Below are positions 17,483-26,625 of a stretch of 34,343 nucleotides of DNA, piece after piece; the first letter of the stretch is position 1; every line of letters starts with the position of its first letter. The stretch lies in the IMG/VR virus record IMGVR_UViG_3300009164_000194, positions 1 through 34,343 of that record; one strand, written 5' to 3'. Under the pieces are notes generated by a model. That model was given only the letters and a program-made list of their open reading frames with translations. It did not search any database and was not told the DNA's origin. The position numbers and the translations under genes were made by a program. This DNA comes from a virus.

Positions 17483-19353
17483 TCAGTTACAACTGCAATT
17501 GTGTTAACAGTTAATCCTTGTAATCTATTAGCAGCTCCATTAAACGTACTATCATCTAATAGTAAAATTTCATTTTTACTGACCATAACATCCAAATATG
17601 AATCCTGCACTGTTACTGATAATCTAATATCTGTACTATCTTCGGTATAACCCGTAGGATATAATGAGTCTATTGAAATTATACCAGAATTATAATCAAT
17701 CGTTCCGTAATTTGCTATAATAGTTTTATCGGTATCTGCGTTTACTAATTTAAGTATACCTGACCCCAATCTGTTAGGGACAATATCATTAGGCACATCT
17801 TTAATTCGGGCTTCAACTGAATTGCCGTTTTGCGAAACCACAAACCTAGTAGTCTCTAAACTACCGGGTTCAATCCCGTTTTTAAATTTAATTGTATCTC
17901 CAACAACATAATGATTGTCATAATTCAATACAGGTGTTATTCTTTTCTGCAATTTAACAGTCATCAAATTGCCTACAATTGAATTATCCGCCGCATCAAT
18001 TGTTCGCGATAATTTAGAATAAACAAAATCTTTATCAAATCTTTGCAAGTCATTGCTGAAATACGTTTGTATTGTAGATACAACTAAATTTTTAATTTGT
18101 GTTGCTGACAATGTGGCAGTTTTAGTGTTGTATTTAACATTTACGGATAAATTAATATAAAAATAATCTGGCTCAATAAACTCAGGAACAATTGATAATA
18201 CTTGTTTACTTTGTAAAACTAAATTTGAAATGTCGTCTTTAGTTTGTTGTGTTACTTCATATCCGTCATACGGTTTTAATGAAATAATAACTTTGCCATA
18301 TTTTGGTGGATCATTATCATCTCCGCCCCACACTGATATAGATTCAACTAGAGGATAATTTTTAGATATTAGAACTTTATAATCTTCTGCAGTAACTGCT
18401 CTATTTTGTGAAGATCCAAATTTTGGAGCATTGAATCTAATACTTTCAATTGTTTCTCTAGAAGTTCCGCCTCTTGAATTTGAAGTAGGCGTAATTATAC
18501 CTGTAACTGATCCTCCGCCTATTTGTGCGCCGCAATAAAATTCTTGAGAAATATTACCGGAAACATTACCAAGAGTACCATTACTAATCAAATAGGTAAC
18601 TTTGACAAGATTTCCCCTATTTAATTTTTTACCTAAAACGCCATCCCCAAAATGTATTTGATACCTATCAGATGTATTTTCTTCTAAGAAATAAACATTA
18701 GACGTACCATCAATGTTTAAAGTATCTTCTGCTAATGAATATACAGTAGTTGTTGTATCTGATAATGAATTCTGTATAATAACTTGAATAGATGAAATGT
18801 CACAATTTTCATTAGGTAACACATATTTTTCTGCGGTACCAGGAACATCTACTGTAAATACATATTCTAAGGGAATTCCCTCTACAACTTCTACATCAGT
18901 AAATGTATATGTCCCAACATTTGGTTGAATTGTTACAGAATTTAAATTGACGAATGTTAAAGTATTCTCATTTATAGTAGTCGTAAAAGGAGTAAATCTT
19001 TCAAGTGTTAGAAAGTTTGGATTATTTGTTGGAGCGGCAACATCAAATGTTAACAGTGCTCTTGCGCCTTGTGTGGAAATTGGAGTATATCCCAAATGCT
19101 TTGCAATAGAAACTGCCGATGCTCGTTTAACTGCCGAGTCTAAAAACATCTCATTAACTACCATGTTTGCTAAGTAAGCATTGTAGTGTGTATTATAAGA
19201 TAGTACATCTAACAGAATAGATAACCCCGATCCTTCATAGTCAAAGTCTGTGAAGTATGGCGCGCCATCTTCATCTACGTAATTTTTTAAAAAGTCTTTT
19301 AGATTTGATTTTATTGTATCAAAATCTAATTCCGCTATTCTTAGATTGGACAT
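17479..19353 (-). CDS. 6: Baseplate wedge protein, T4 gp6 family (baseplate J-like)
   Basis: 624 residues (T4 gp6 is 660). gp6 forms the continuous inner ring of the baseplate and is the conserved core of contractile baseplates. The N-terminal region shows the family pattern: FDTIKSNLKDFLKNYV, then FTDFDYEGSGLSILLDVLSY with NTHYNAYLANMVVNEMFLD and LGYTPIS. The middle contains GDGVLGKKLNRGN and RFNAPKFGSSQNRAVTAEDY, which is the typical baseplate J-like block. It starts on a TAATG junction with gp25 and ends in an ATGA overlap with gp7. Very secure. Confidence 0.95.
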   Translation of the reverse strand: MSNLRIAELDFDTIKSNLKDFLKNYVDEDGAPYFTDFDYEGSGLSILLDVLSYNTHYNAYLANMVVNEMFLDSAVKRASAVSIAKHLGYTPISTQGARALLTFDVAAPTNNPNFLTLERFTPFTTTINENTLTFVNLNSVTIQPNVGTYTFTDVEVVEGIPLEYVFTVDVPGTAEKYVLPNENCDISSIQVIIQNSLSDTTTTVYSLAEDTLNIDGTSNVYFLEENTSDRYQIHFGDGVLGKKLNRGNLVKVTYLISNGTLGNVSGNISQEFYCGAQIGGGSVTGIITPTSNSRGGTSRETIESIRFNAPKFGSSQNRAVTAEDYKVLISKNYPLVESISVWGGDDNDPPKYGKVIISLKPYDGYEVTQQTKDDISNLVLQSKQVLSIVPEFIEPDYFYINLSVNVKYNTKTATLSATQIKNLVVSTIQTYFSNDLQRFDKDFVYSKLSRTIDAADNSIVGNLMTVKLQKRITPVLNYDNHYVVGDTIKFKNGIEPGSLETTRFVVSQNGNSVEARIKDVPNDIVPNRLGSGILKLVNADTDKTIIANYGTIDYNSGIISIDSLYPTGYTEDSTDIRLSVTVQDSYLDVMVSKNEILLLDDSTFNGAANRLQGLTVNTIAVVTE

Positions 19354-19754
19354 TATCTTGCTCTGCTAATAGTTGTTGCTACGGTTATAGGTTCTTCGGT
19401 ATTACTAAGTGCAAATGTCACTTCTATATCAATTGAATTTTTATCAGAATTATCAATAATTTGAATATCTAAAATTCTTGCCCTTGGTTCAAATTTTCGT
19501 ATAGTAGTTTCAATTGATTTTTCTAATGCGGTAATTGTGGATGGTATAAAATTCTCAAAAATCAACGCACTAACTTGACTACCTATTTCCGGGTGAAAAG
19601 GTCTCTCATAATTTTTTGTCAGAATTAAATTCTGAATAGCAGTTTTTACTGCGTCAGCATTTGTTCTAGTTAAAACATCTTTTGAATAAGGATGCGGCTT
19701 AAACAACAGATTTAAATCTGTATATCTTCGTACAATTCGATTTACGGTTGCCAT
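19353..19754 (-). CDS. 25: Baseplate wedge/sheath initiator, T4 gp25 family
   Basis: 133 residues, matching T4 gp25 (132). It nucleates the tail sheath on the wedge core with gp6 and gp53. The family motif EPR is at residues 89-91 (IRKFEPRARILDI), and the preceding PFHPEIGSQVSALIFENF segment is equally typical. It is translated into gp6 through a TAATG junction. A CATAAATA element at 19795-19802 lies about 40 bases upstream on the same strand and could be a variant late promoter. Very secure. Confidence 0.95.
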   Translation of the reverse strand: MATVNRIVRRYTDLNLLFKPHPYSKDVLTRTNADAVKTAIQNLILTKNYERPFHPEIGSQVSALIFENFIPSTITALEKSIETTIRKFEPRARILDIQIIDNSDKNSIDIEVTFALSNTEEPITVATTISRAR

Positions 19755-19794
19755 TTTTATATTTATTGTTTTTGGTAAGGGACTAGAACATTAT

Positions 19795-19802
19795 TATTTA
19801 TG
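19795..19802 (-). promoter_or_regulatory. Possible variant late promoter (CATAAATA) upstream of gp25
   Basis: On the minus strand the spacer between gp5 and gp25 carries CATAAATA, one base from the T4 late consensus TATAAATA, 40 bases before the gp25 start. The spacer (19755-19810) is one of the longer ones in this block, which fits a promoter. It is weak evidence because the DNA is AT-rich. Confidence 0.35.
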
Positions 19803-19810
19803 TAGTAATT

Positions 19811-21877
19811 TTATCCATAATTTACAAACGAATTTCGTGCCCCGGGAGCGTTAGCGCTATGATTTACTAACGTACCTATAGGCATCGCGGATTTTGAACC
19901 ATCATTGGATGATGCAACGTGTATCCATGCAACGATTCTACCATTAGATTTCTTTGCATATTCGAGTAATACTTGTTTATACGGAGTATTTGTCTCAATC
20001 CATTTTGCAATATCATAATAATCATCATTGGATCTGCCGGTGAATTGTATATCTGCTGCTTGGCCTCTGTCGTGATCTGATCCTTCGTTTTTGCTTCTAA
20101 AGCCGCTAGTAATAATCATATCGGGATATTGTTCTTTTACTTTATCCAATACATTTACTGCTAAGTGTTTTAAATTTCCTACAATTTCAGCAGCGGTTAA
20201 TCCATTTTGATCTTTGACTGCGTACGATGTAGCTGAAGGTCTTGTTGAAAGATCCCCTAACGTAAAGTATTTTGATAACTTCATTGAATCTGGGAACTTC
20301 TTTAGGCCTGCGAATTCAGATATATCTACGGGTGTAGGCTTAATGCCTCCGGTTACTGATGAAGATTTCTCTGTATTCGTATCTCTAGATAATGTTGTTA
20401 GATCTTCTAAGTTCGTAGAAATCTCATTATTTTTAATTCTTGCTGCAGTAAAAGTTTCTGCACTTTTATCTAAAGAATCTCCTAAGAATATACTCTCTGG
20501 ACTATCTGGTCTTACTGAATCTTTAATAATTACAGGTGTTGGTGATTTAACTTCCGGGGGAGTTGGTACTATAAGTTTAGTAGAAGATACTTGTATTGCT
20601 CCCATTTTTGTTTTTACGGTTGCTGCATCTAATAATAACTCCAATCCACCCTTCACACTTGCAGTTGTACCTGCGTGTAATGCAATCTCTTTTGCAGCTT
20701 TTGCAGCAAATGCTCCTGTTTTTGCATTTAATGTTATACTGCTGCCTTGTATATTAACAGGCCCGTCACTTGTAATTTGTAAACTAGATTTTCCCGATAC
20801 TTTAATATCATCTCCTACAACTTGAACTGTTTGAGCAGCTTGTACTAAGGCTGAACGATGTGTTAGAATACTTGCTTCGCCATCTACTTCAATATCCGCA
20901 TCATTTTGTACTAAGATTTTTGTAGTGCCGCCTACTGTTAAATTATACGCACCCTTGACATAAACATAACCATTTTTATCAGTTAATTCATAACTATCGC
21001 CTATAGTCTTTTTAACAGATGAACCATTAACATCTATTTCAATATAGGAACCTTTTTTATGATATATGTGTATTCTTTCAGCATTAGGGCTAGAATCTAA
21101 TTCAATAACATGGCCAGCTTCAGTTTCAATAACTTGGTTGTAAGGATACAACGCGTTGTATGCGGATTCCGGTTCATCCCATGTTCCGGTTGTTTGTGCC
21201 TTAGCTATACTTGTTTTTCTATTTTTCTTTTTTACCGCAAAATACTTATGTGATTTATCCTCAGCTGCTAATTTATTAGTATCAGGTTTTTCTGAATATT
21301 CTATCTTAGGATATACTCCGTTAGGATCCTTAAATGCTTTAGGTTTAATATCTGATGGATTATTTAAAGGACCTGAAGATGTTGCTTTGGGATTATTTGG
21401 ATGATTTAAAATTGCCCCATTCTGATCATAATTAGAATCTGCAACCTCTGTACCTATTTGTATAGGATTTCCATAACTATCAGTTACTGGATTGCCTGAA
21501 GAAGTTGTCAATAGATTATTTGCAGCTAATTGATCCTGCGCATTTTTTTTATCCGCGTTAGGATGCTTTTCATTTTTACCTGCAAGTGTCCCCATCATTA
21601 CAGGTTGTTGGCCTTCTTCATTATCTAAAAACCAACCAAAAACCCAAGTGCCTTCAACTGGGCCGACAGGTGCAATACCTATACCAGATGTTGCCGCAGA
21701 AGTTATAGGTTGCATCGGTATAGCCCAAGGCAAATCTTCTTTAGGTAACATTGTTAGATCATCTATATGATACCCAAATATTCTTACTTTACATCTACCT
21801 AATTTTTCGGGATCTATTCTATCTTCAACGACCCCTACCCACCAAGTAAAATTTTGTCCGCCATAAATGTTATTCAT
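19811..21877 (-). CDS. 5: Baseplate hub spike, T4 gp5-like, with C-terminal M15-type peptidase
   Basis: 688 residues. gp5 is the central cell-puncturing spike. Order seen: N-terminal OB-fold (residues 1-100, WWVGVVEDRIDPEKLGRCKV and WVFGWFLDNEEGQQP, as in T4 gp5); a linker; a beta-helix needle region (about 265-435) with repeated V-x-G/N strands; a Pro-rich linker (436-460); and a C-terminal domain (about 535-660). The last domain has the zinc-peptidase pattern H602-x-x-G-x-x-x-D609 (SDHDRGQAADIQF) and WIHVAS with H653, plus ITSGFRS, matching M15-type D-Ala-D-Ala carboxypeptidases. There is no T4-lysozyme domain between OB-fold and needle. So peptidoglycan cutting during entry would be by a peptidase and not a muramidase. 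Neighbours are the gp27-like hub gene and gp25. Confidence 0.9.
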   Translation of the reverse strand: MNNIYGGQNFTWWVGVVEDRIDPEKLGRCKVRIFGYHIDDLTMLPKEDLPWAIPMQPITSAATSGIGIAPVGPVEGTWVFGWFLDNEEGQQPVMMGTLAGKNEKHPNADKKNAQDQLAANNLLTTSSGNPVTDSYGNPIQIGTEVADSNYDQNGAILNHPNNPKATSSGPLNNPSDIKPKAFKDPNGVYPKIEYSEKPDTNKLAAEDKSHKYFAVKKKNRKTSIAKAQTTGTWDEPESAYNALYPYNQVIETEAGHVIELDSSPNAERIHIYHKKGSYIEIDVNGSSVKKTIGDSYELTDKNGYVYVKGAYNLTVGGTTKILVQNDADIEVDGEASILTHRSALVQAAQTVQVVGDDIKVSGKSSLQITSDGPVNIQGSSITLNAKTGAFAAKAAKEIALHAGTTASVKGGLELLLDAATVKTKMGAIQVSSTKLIVPTPPEVKSPTPVIIKDSVRPDSPESIFLGDSLDKSAETFTAARIKNNEISTNLEDLTTLSRDTNTEKSSSVTGGIKPTPVDISEFAGLKKFPDSMKLSKYFTLGDLSTRPSATSYAVKDQNGLTAAEIVGNLKHLAVNVLDKVKEQYPDMIITSGFRSKNEGSDHDRGQAADIQFTGRSNDDYYDIAKWIETNTPYKQVLLEYAKKSNGRIVAWIHVASSNDGSKSAMPIGTLVNHSANAPGARNSFVNYG

Positions 21878-21886
21878 AATTATCCT

Positions 21887-23224
21887 TCAATATGCGGTAG
21901 TTGATACATTTGTTGCATCTATTAAAGTTGCGGCAGCAGGATCAAACGAATCTTTTATTACTTCCATGGACATACTATGATTCAATAAGTTAATTTTATG
22001 ATTAATTGCAGTTATTAAATATCTGCCAGAATACCTAGGATCAATTTTGTCTTTAGCAATATCCATCTCACTTGGAGGCTCCATGTCTGGAAATTTTACG
22101 TTTATAAATTGCCCAGCTTCTACATCTGTTCGACCATGTATGATTATGTTTAATTTTAAATTATCTAATTCTTTCATATTTGACAATCTATTACCATAAA
22201 TTTCGCCCATGCGTTCATTATAATTCTTTTTAACTCCAGTATGCAAATTAGGATACTTGGGGTAAACCCGTACATGAGAATTTATATTACGGGTAACAGA
22301 ATTCTTTGAAAATAATGGGGAAGGATTATATTGAGTTGAATGTTTATAATTTGAGTATTGTTCAACATGATCGTATTCTGTGACTTCTTGTTTTTTATTG
22401 TATAAATTTAATGAAATTAGTTTACTTGCAAAATACCCAGAATCTAATCCTACAATATAGTCAAGCCCATTCTCCACAGATAATTGCGTAATTAACGTCA
22501 TCTTTTCTTGTATGTCGTCTGTACCCACAGATACGCCTGTTGCCGCGTATCTATAATCACCTATAGAATTTCCATTTTGAAATAAAGTTTCTAGACTGCC
22601 AAAATAAAATGATTTAGTTGATTCCCAGAATAAAAAATTACAGGCTTTTCCGTCGCTAGGAATAGTTTTCTTTGCTAACCAATTTATACATTTAAAAGGG
22701 CTCCACCCATTACTCACAAATTTTACATTATTATCTGCGCCTGTGAAAATAGTCAGATCTTTACCAATTTTTAAATTATTGTTAAATAAATCTTGTACTA
22801 TTTTTGTTATATTTCCTTTAAATGGGGAATACAACATTGCATATGAATCTACAATTGCTTCCGGCGAAATTAACTTTAATTTATAAATTTGAGTATTTTG
22901 ATCTCTTGCCAAGACTCTATCTTCAACTGTAAAAACCCTAAATATTTTTTCAATCTTATATTTTTTCTCGTCATTAAATCCAGGAGTTATTAAACGTACA
23001 CTTAAATATTCTTCCCCCGTAATTGGAAAATATCTTATCAAGTTTGCGCTATCTGATAATATTATTTCGCCGCTTATAACATTACTAAATATACTTTCGT
23101 AGATATTTAATTCTATAAGATAATCTAATAGAGAGACAGATTTACCGTTAGTGGTTATTAAAGATAATTCTTCTATTAATATTTCGCCTGGGGTCTGTAA
23201 CCCATCTTGAACTGCGCTACTCAT
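21887..23224 (-). CDS. 27: Baseplate hub protein, probably T4 gp27-like
   Basis: 445 residues (T4 gp27 is 391). gp27 forms the trimeric hub that carries the gp5 spike and bridges to the tail tube. The sequence opens with TPGEILIEELSLITTNGKSV, then LLDYLIELNIYESIFSNVIS, typical of hub proteins with tube-like domains. The C-terminal part has a VEAGQFINVKFPDMEPPSE segment followed by GRYLITAINHKIN, as in gp27/VgrG-type hub domains. It lies directly upstream of gp5, consistent with a gp27-gp5 pair, and overlaps gp53 by four bases (ATGA). The assignment is by pattern and position, so somewhat less sure than its neighbours. Confidence 0.75.
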   Translation of the reverse strand: MSSAVQDGLQTPGEILIEELSLITTNGKSVSLLDYLIELNIYESIFSNVISGEIILSDSANLIRYFPITGEEYLSVRLITPGFNDEKKYKIEKIFRVFTVEDRVLARDQNTQIYKLKLISPEAIVDSYAMLYSPFKGNITKIVQDLFNNNLKIGKDLTIFTGADNNVKFVSNGWSPFKCINWLAKKTIPSDGKACNFLFWESTKSFYFGSLETLFQNGNSIGDYRYAATGVSVGTDDIQEKMTLITQLSVENGLDYIVGLDSGYFASKLISLNLYNKKQEVTEYDHVEQYSNYKHSTQYNPSPLFSKNSVTRNINSHVRVYPKYPNLHTGVKKNYNERMGEIYGNRLSNMKELDNLKLNIIIHGRTDVEAGQFINVKFPDMEPPSEMDIAKDKIDPRYSGRYLITAINHKINLLNHSMSMEVIKDSFDPAAATLIDATNVSTTAY

Positions 23225-23814
23225 TCTTTTATAATCTTATTAAAATCAGAATCTATCCCTGATACTAATTCAGGTTTTAAAATACTAATACGCCTTCTTT
23301 TTTCATTTAGGGCATCTTCGTACATAAAATTTGTAATTGGAAATAAATTATTTGTAGGGGCATTCTGACTTACAATTGGTGAAGAAAATGTGCCAGAATT
23401 TTGTACTACTAATGAGATTGGATTATTAAAAGTTGATCCAGGTTGTAACATCCTATAACCATTAATTACATATTCTGATTGATTTGCATAATGATGAATA
23501 TGATATACTGCAGACGCACCGTATTTACCTTTACAATATTCATTCAACATATTGAAGTCCATGGGCCAATCAAATCTAGGATCAATAATGTCGTTTGCCA
23601 TTAATATAATCCAATGAAAATTTGAATCTCCGTAAAATTTATCTGCTAAAATTTCAGGAGTCTCGCCGTCACGCACATCATACTTATCAAAAAACGCATC
23701 ATTGTTTTTCAATTGATCTGATAATTTTATTCGTCTTAAGATATCAGGTACAATTTGATATGTATTTCTGTTATCAAGTGTGTACGCAAATAATGGAAAT
23801 TTACTAAAAAACAT
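23221..23814 (-). CDS. 53: Baseplate wedge protein, T4 gp53 family
   Basis: 197 residues, same size as T4 gp53 (196). gp53 clamps gp6/gp7/gp25 in the wedge and is needed for hub-wedge joining. It begins FFSKFPLFAYTLDNRNTYQI, then IVPDILRRIKLSDQLKNN, which is the typical N-terminus. The central stretch (residues 45-75, VRDGETPEILADKFYGDSNF, then HWIILMAND) is LysM-like, as known for this family. The start follows the gp48 stop directly and the end overlaps the hub gene by four bases. Secure. Confidence 0.92.
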   Translation of the reverse strand: MFFSKFPLFAYTLDNRNTYQIVPDILRRIKLSDQLKNNDAFFDKYDVRDGETPEILADKFYGDSNFHWIILMANDIIDPRFDWPMDFNMLNEYCKGKYGASAVYHIHHYANQSEYVINGYRMLQPGSTFNNPISLVVQNSGTFSSPIVSQNAPTNNLFPITNFMYEDALNEKRRRISILKPELVSGIDSDFNKIIKE

Positions 23815-24924
23815 TTAATACCCTTGTCGAATAGAATCTTTAGTTAATAATTCTAACTCTCTAAAACTCAATGTTATATTAACTTCTGTAGGTGAGCCAT
23901 CGGAAAACCCTGCAAACTGTTCGCCGCCGTAATCAACGGACATATCAGTTAACGCACATTGAGCAATTCTATTAAAGTATGGATTTTCTTGATTTTTATA
24001 ATAATATACAATCTCAAACTCTGAAGGATAAATATAAAAATATCCTCCTTTAGATAATTCAGGATGCATATGTTCTTTGAATGTTTGAATAATATTATAT
24101 ACTGCCTGAGATTCTGCTTTATCTTTTGGCATAAATTTATATCTAAAATTAAACTGTCTATAATCTACACCTTCGAAAAATACTTCTCTAAACGGATTTG
24201 TTTTAACTTTTGCACTTAATTGTGCAATGTCTCCTAATCCAGCAGAACCAAACCCAGGTAACATAGATGGAATTTTAGCTAATTGTAATGCAAATGCGGT
24301 TCCAAGTTCTCCGCCATTATTTTTAAAAGATTCTGTTACAGATGAATTATCAGTTAAAAATCCTCCCAATATTCCCATATCTTTATCTTGATAATTTACA
24401 CCATATTTAACGCTAGGTCTTTCTTCAAGATGCAATGTTATAACATCTTTTAATCTTGCTTTATTATCTGGAGCCAATGTTGACCCCAATGTAGCTGCAG
24501 CTACAACCGCTCCAGATGTTGCGGCTGTTACGGTGGCAGCTTTTATTCCCGACCAAGCTGCTCTACCGGGATCATCTATTGCAGTTTTTACTGCAGTAAT
24601 AACCCCTACCCCGCCAGCCAACAATCCTATTTTAGAAACAGTTCCGGTACCTGAGGTTGTTAAATTTATATTATCTTTTCGGCTATTGATAGAAGGGCGT
24701 ATACTAACATCCGCTGTTTGATACGATTCTTTAAACTTAGATTTGCCTCTAATATTAACAAAGAATGCTACATAGTGTTGTAAGTCGGGGTTTTTGCCCA
24801 CGCCGCTAGGATACGTATGCTGATTGACATTATACTTATTAGATTCCGGAAAACTAAAGGGAGCATCATATCGTTTTGCTCTATTTTCCGTATATTCTCG
24901 TATGTCTTTTGGGATATCTGCCAT
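23815..24924 (-). CDS. 48: Baseplate tail-tube cap, T4 gp48 family
   Basis: 369 residues (T4 gp48 is 364). gp48 sits on the hub and starts tail-tube polymerisation with gp54. The C-terminal end (VNITLSFRELELLTKDSIRQ) aligns with the T4 gp48 end (TLEITFREIITLNRASLYAEGF), and the preceding RQFNFRYKFMPKDKAESQAV with YNIIQTFKEHMHPE is a tube-like fold segment. The middle (about 95-170) is Ala/Gly/Thr-rich. It is the first gene of the leftward late block and is served by the leftward TATAAATA at 24955-24962. Fairly secure; gp54 has a related fold but lacks this ending. Confidence 0.85.
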   Translation of the reverse strand: MADIPKDIREYTENRAKRYDAPFSFPESNKYNVNQHTYPSGVGKNPDLQHYVAFFVNIRGKSKFKESYQTADVSIRPSINSRKDNINLTTSGTGTVSKIGLLAGGVGVITAVKTAIDDPGRAAWSGIKAATVTAATSGAVVAAATLGSTLAPDNKARLKDVITLHLEERPSVKYGVNYQDKDMGILGGFLTDNSSVTESFKNNGGELGTAFALQLAKIPSMLPGFGSAGLGDIAQLSAKVKTNPFREVFFEGVDYRQFNFRYKFMPKDKAESQAVYNIIQTFKEHMHPELSKGGYFYIYPSEFEIVYYYKNQENPYFNRIAQCALTDMSVDYGGEQFAGFSDGSPTEVNITLSFRELELLTKDSIRQGY

Positions 24925-24932
24925 ATTTTGCC

Positions 24933-24940
24933 TATAAATA
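24933..24940 (+). promoter_or_regulatory. T4-type late promoter, rightward (gp4 block)
   Basis: Plus strand reads TATAAATA, identical to the T4 late consensus, 28 bases before the gp4 ATG at 24969. Transcription would begin near 24946. The element lies within the expected 5' leader of the leftward transcript. Confidence 0.8.
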
Positions 24941-24954
24941 TTATAGTTATTAAT

Positions 24955-24962
24955 TATTTATA
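24955..24962 (-). promoter_or_regulatory. T4-type late promoter, leftward (gp48 block)
   Basis: Minus strand reads TATAAATA, the full T4 late consensus recognised by RNA polymerase with gp55 and gp33. It lies about 30 bases before the gp48 start at 24924. Transcription would begin near 24949. It faces the rightward promoter at 24933-24940. Confidence 0.8.
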
Positions 24963-24968
24963 TGAGTT

Positions 24969-25418
24969 ATGTACACCAAAACCTACAAAGGCCGATTTAG
25001 AGTATTGAATCCTTCAAAATATAAAGGCGATATTACTACGGTAATCTATCGGTCTCTATGGGAACTCAGATTTATGAAATGGTGCGATCAAAGTCCTTCT
25101 ATTATAGAATGGGGGTCTGAGACTGTTATTATACCCTATGTGTCTCCGGTTGATAGAAAGGTGCATAGATATTTTGTGGATTTCTATATAAAAGTTAAAT
25201 CTAAGAATAATACAACTGAGAAGTACCTCATAGAAATAAAACCTGAAAAATTTACTAAACCGCCAGAAATTCCAAAAAAGAAAACAAAACGGTTTATTGA
25301 CGAAGTTTTCCAGTACGGTGTAAATGAAGCTAAGTGGAAAGCGGCATTTGAATTTTGCACTGACCGAAATATGAAATTTTTAGTACTAACCGAAAAAGAT
25401 TTAGGATTAACCAAATAA
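24969..25418 (+). CDS. 4: Head completion protein, T4 gp4 family
   Basis: 149 residues (T4 gp4 is 150). It acts after packaging to make heads competent for tail joining. The sequence is a clear match: LNPSKYKGDITTVIYRSLWE, then IIEWGSETVIIPYVSPVDRK and VHRYFVDFYIK. The fold is TnsA/PD-(D/E)XK endonuclease-like; candidate residues E32, D71 and E89-x-K91 are present, so nuclease chemistry looks possible. It is the first gene of the rightward block, preceded by a late promoter, and its stop shares one base with the next start (TAATG). Very secure. Confidence 0.95.
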   Translation: MYTKTYKGRFRVLNPSKYKGDITTVIYRSLWELRFMKWCDQSPSIIEWGSETVIIPYVSPVDRKVHRYFVDFYIKVKSKNNTTEKYLIEIKPEKFTKPPEIPKKKTKRFIDEVFQYGVNEAKWKAAFEFCTDRNMKFLVLTEKDLGLTK

Positions 25419-25978
25419 TGGCTACAAACGCTTTTGAAACAATTAGGCTAAATGCCGCCGGAGAAGAAAAATCTTATCAATGGTATAGGCAACAAATTTC
25501 ATCTTTGGGCAAACTGACAAATACCAATCAGATATTAAAAGATACAAAAGTTGCTACAAGAATTATTCCTGGCGAAATGTACTTGTTTTACTATGACCCT
25601 AAGCACAAAGATACACTACCGTACTATGATAGATTGCCGTTAGTATTACCTTTTAGAAAAGTTCCCGACGGCTTTTATGGAATAAATCTACATTATTTAC
25701 CGTATATGATGAGATTTAGAATATTGGGGTTGTTATCTGATTATGCGACGGGTAAAGATGAAGATACAAGAATTCAGTTATCTTGGAGACTATTAAATGC
25801 TTCTTCAAGATTACATCCGGCAAAATTTGCAGTAAAACATTATTTAAATTCACACGTCAAATCTCGTCTTTATAAAATACCCTATAATGATTGGGTAACT
25901 GCCTCTCAATTACCCGTTGAAAAATTTGTCGGTGCACAGAAAACTAAAGTCTGGCAAGACTTTAACAGAACACTATAA
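25418..25978 (+). CDS. Conserved protein following gp4
   Basis: 186 residues. The central part (MYLFYYDPKHKDTLPYYDRL, then PLVLPFRKVPDGFYGINLHY with LPYMMRFRILGLL) has the look of a protein recurrent in marine T4-like genomes, usually left as structural or hypothetical. Aromatic- and basic-rich, no membrane segment, no signal peptide. Coupled to gp4 by a TAATG junction and followed 9 bases later by the tube-like gene, so a head or tail assembly role is likely. I cannot tie it to a T4 gene. Confidence 0.7.
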   Translation: MATNAFETIRLNAAGEEKSYQWYRQQISSLGKLTNTNQILKDTKVATRIIPGEMYLFYYDPKHKDTLPYYDRLPLVLPFRKVPDGFYGINLHYLPYMMRFRILGLLSDYATGKDEDTRIQLSWRLLNASSRLHPAKFAVKHYLNSHVKSRLYKIPYNDWVTASQLPVEKFVGAQKTKVWQDFNRTL

Positions 25979-25986
25979 AGGACATA

Positions 25987-26610
25987 ATGTCAAACTTTAG
26001 CATATCAAATTTTATTTCAGAAGTAAACAATAGGGGGTTAGCTAGACCTTCTAGATTTGAAGTATTTATTCTACCGCCTCCCGGATTAGGATCTCTCACT
26101 GGAAGTGGGCGATTTGTTAGTTTAATGTGTGAGTCTGCTAGTTTACCTGCAATGACGGTATCTACAAAACCTTTTAGGATTTACGGTGCAAGCTATCAAC
26201 GACCAGTATCGTCAGATTTTAATGGCGACGGAATAACCTTATCTTTCTATATAGATAATCAAATGGAAGTTAAATCTTTCTTTGACGCTTGGATGTTCAA
26301 AGTTGTTAATCCAAATTCTTTTAATGTTAGTTATCAGAAAGAATATGTTTCGCAAATTAAAATAGCACAATTAGATGAAAAAAATAATGAAAGTTATTCA
26401 GTATATTTAGAAGACGCATTTCCGAGAGCAGTAAATATGCTAGACTTGAATATGGGAGCAACGAATCAAGTACATAAACTAAATGTTACTTTTGCATACA
26501 GAAGATGGTTTCCCGAAAGTGAATTTTTAAACAGATTAAATTTTAATCCAAACCTATCGGATTTGCAACAAACTCGAAGCGGAACAGTGATAGGCCAAGC
26601 AGGGTATTAA
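25987..26610 (+). CDS. Tail-tube-like protein (gp19/gp54 fold)
   Basis: 207 residues. The layout is that of tail tube monomers: RPSRFEVFILPP at the start, ESASLPAMTVSTKPFRIYGA in the middle, GITLSFYIDNQMEVKSFFDA, and NMLDLNMGATNQVHKLNVTF at the end, followed by a basic-aromatic YRRWF. In T4 this fold occurs in the tube protein gp19 and the tube initiator gp54. Because gp18/gp19/gp20 are not nearby while gp48 is, a gp54-like initiator is the better guess, but gp19 itself is not excluded. Confidence 0.72.
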   Translation: MSNFSISNFISEVNNRGLARPSRFEVFILPPPGLGSLTGSGRFVSLMCESASLPAMTVSTKPFRIYGASYQRPVSSDFNGDGITLSFYIDNQMEVKSFFDAWMFKVVNPNSFNVSYQKEYVSQIKIAQLDEKNNESYSVYLEDAFPRAVNMLDLNMGATNQVHKLNVTFAYRRWFPESEFLNRLNFNPNLSDLQQTRSGTVIGQAGY

Positions 26611-26625
26611 CACAAGGAACTTATT

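Noticed and set aside
20214-20825. Plus-strand open frame of 203 codons opposite gp5
   Set aside because: It is a mirror of the gp5 coding strand; the gp5 frame carries the M15 residues and needle pattern, and this frame matches nothing I recognise.
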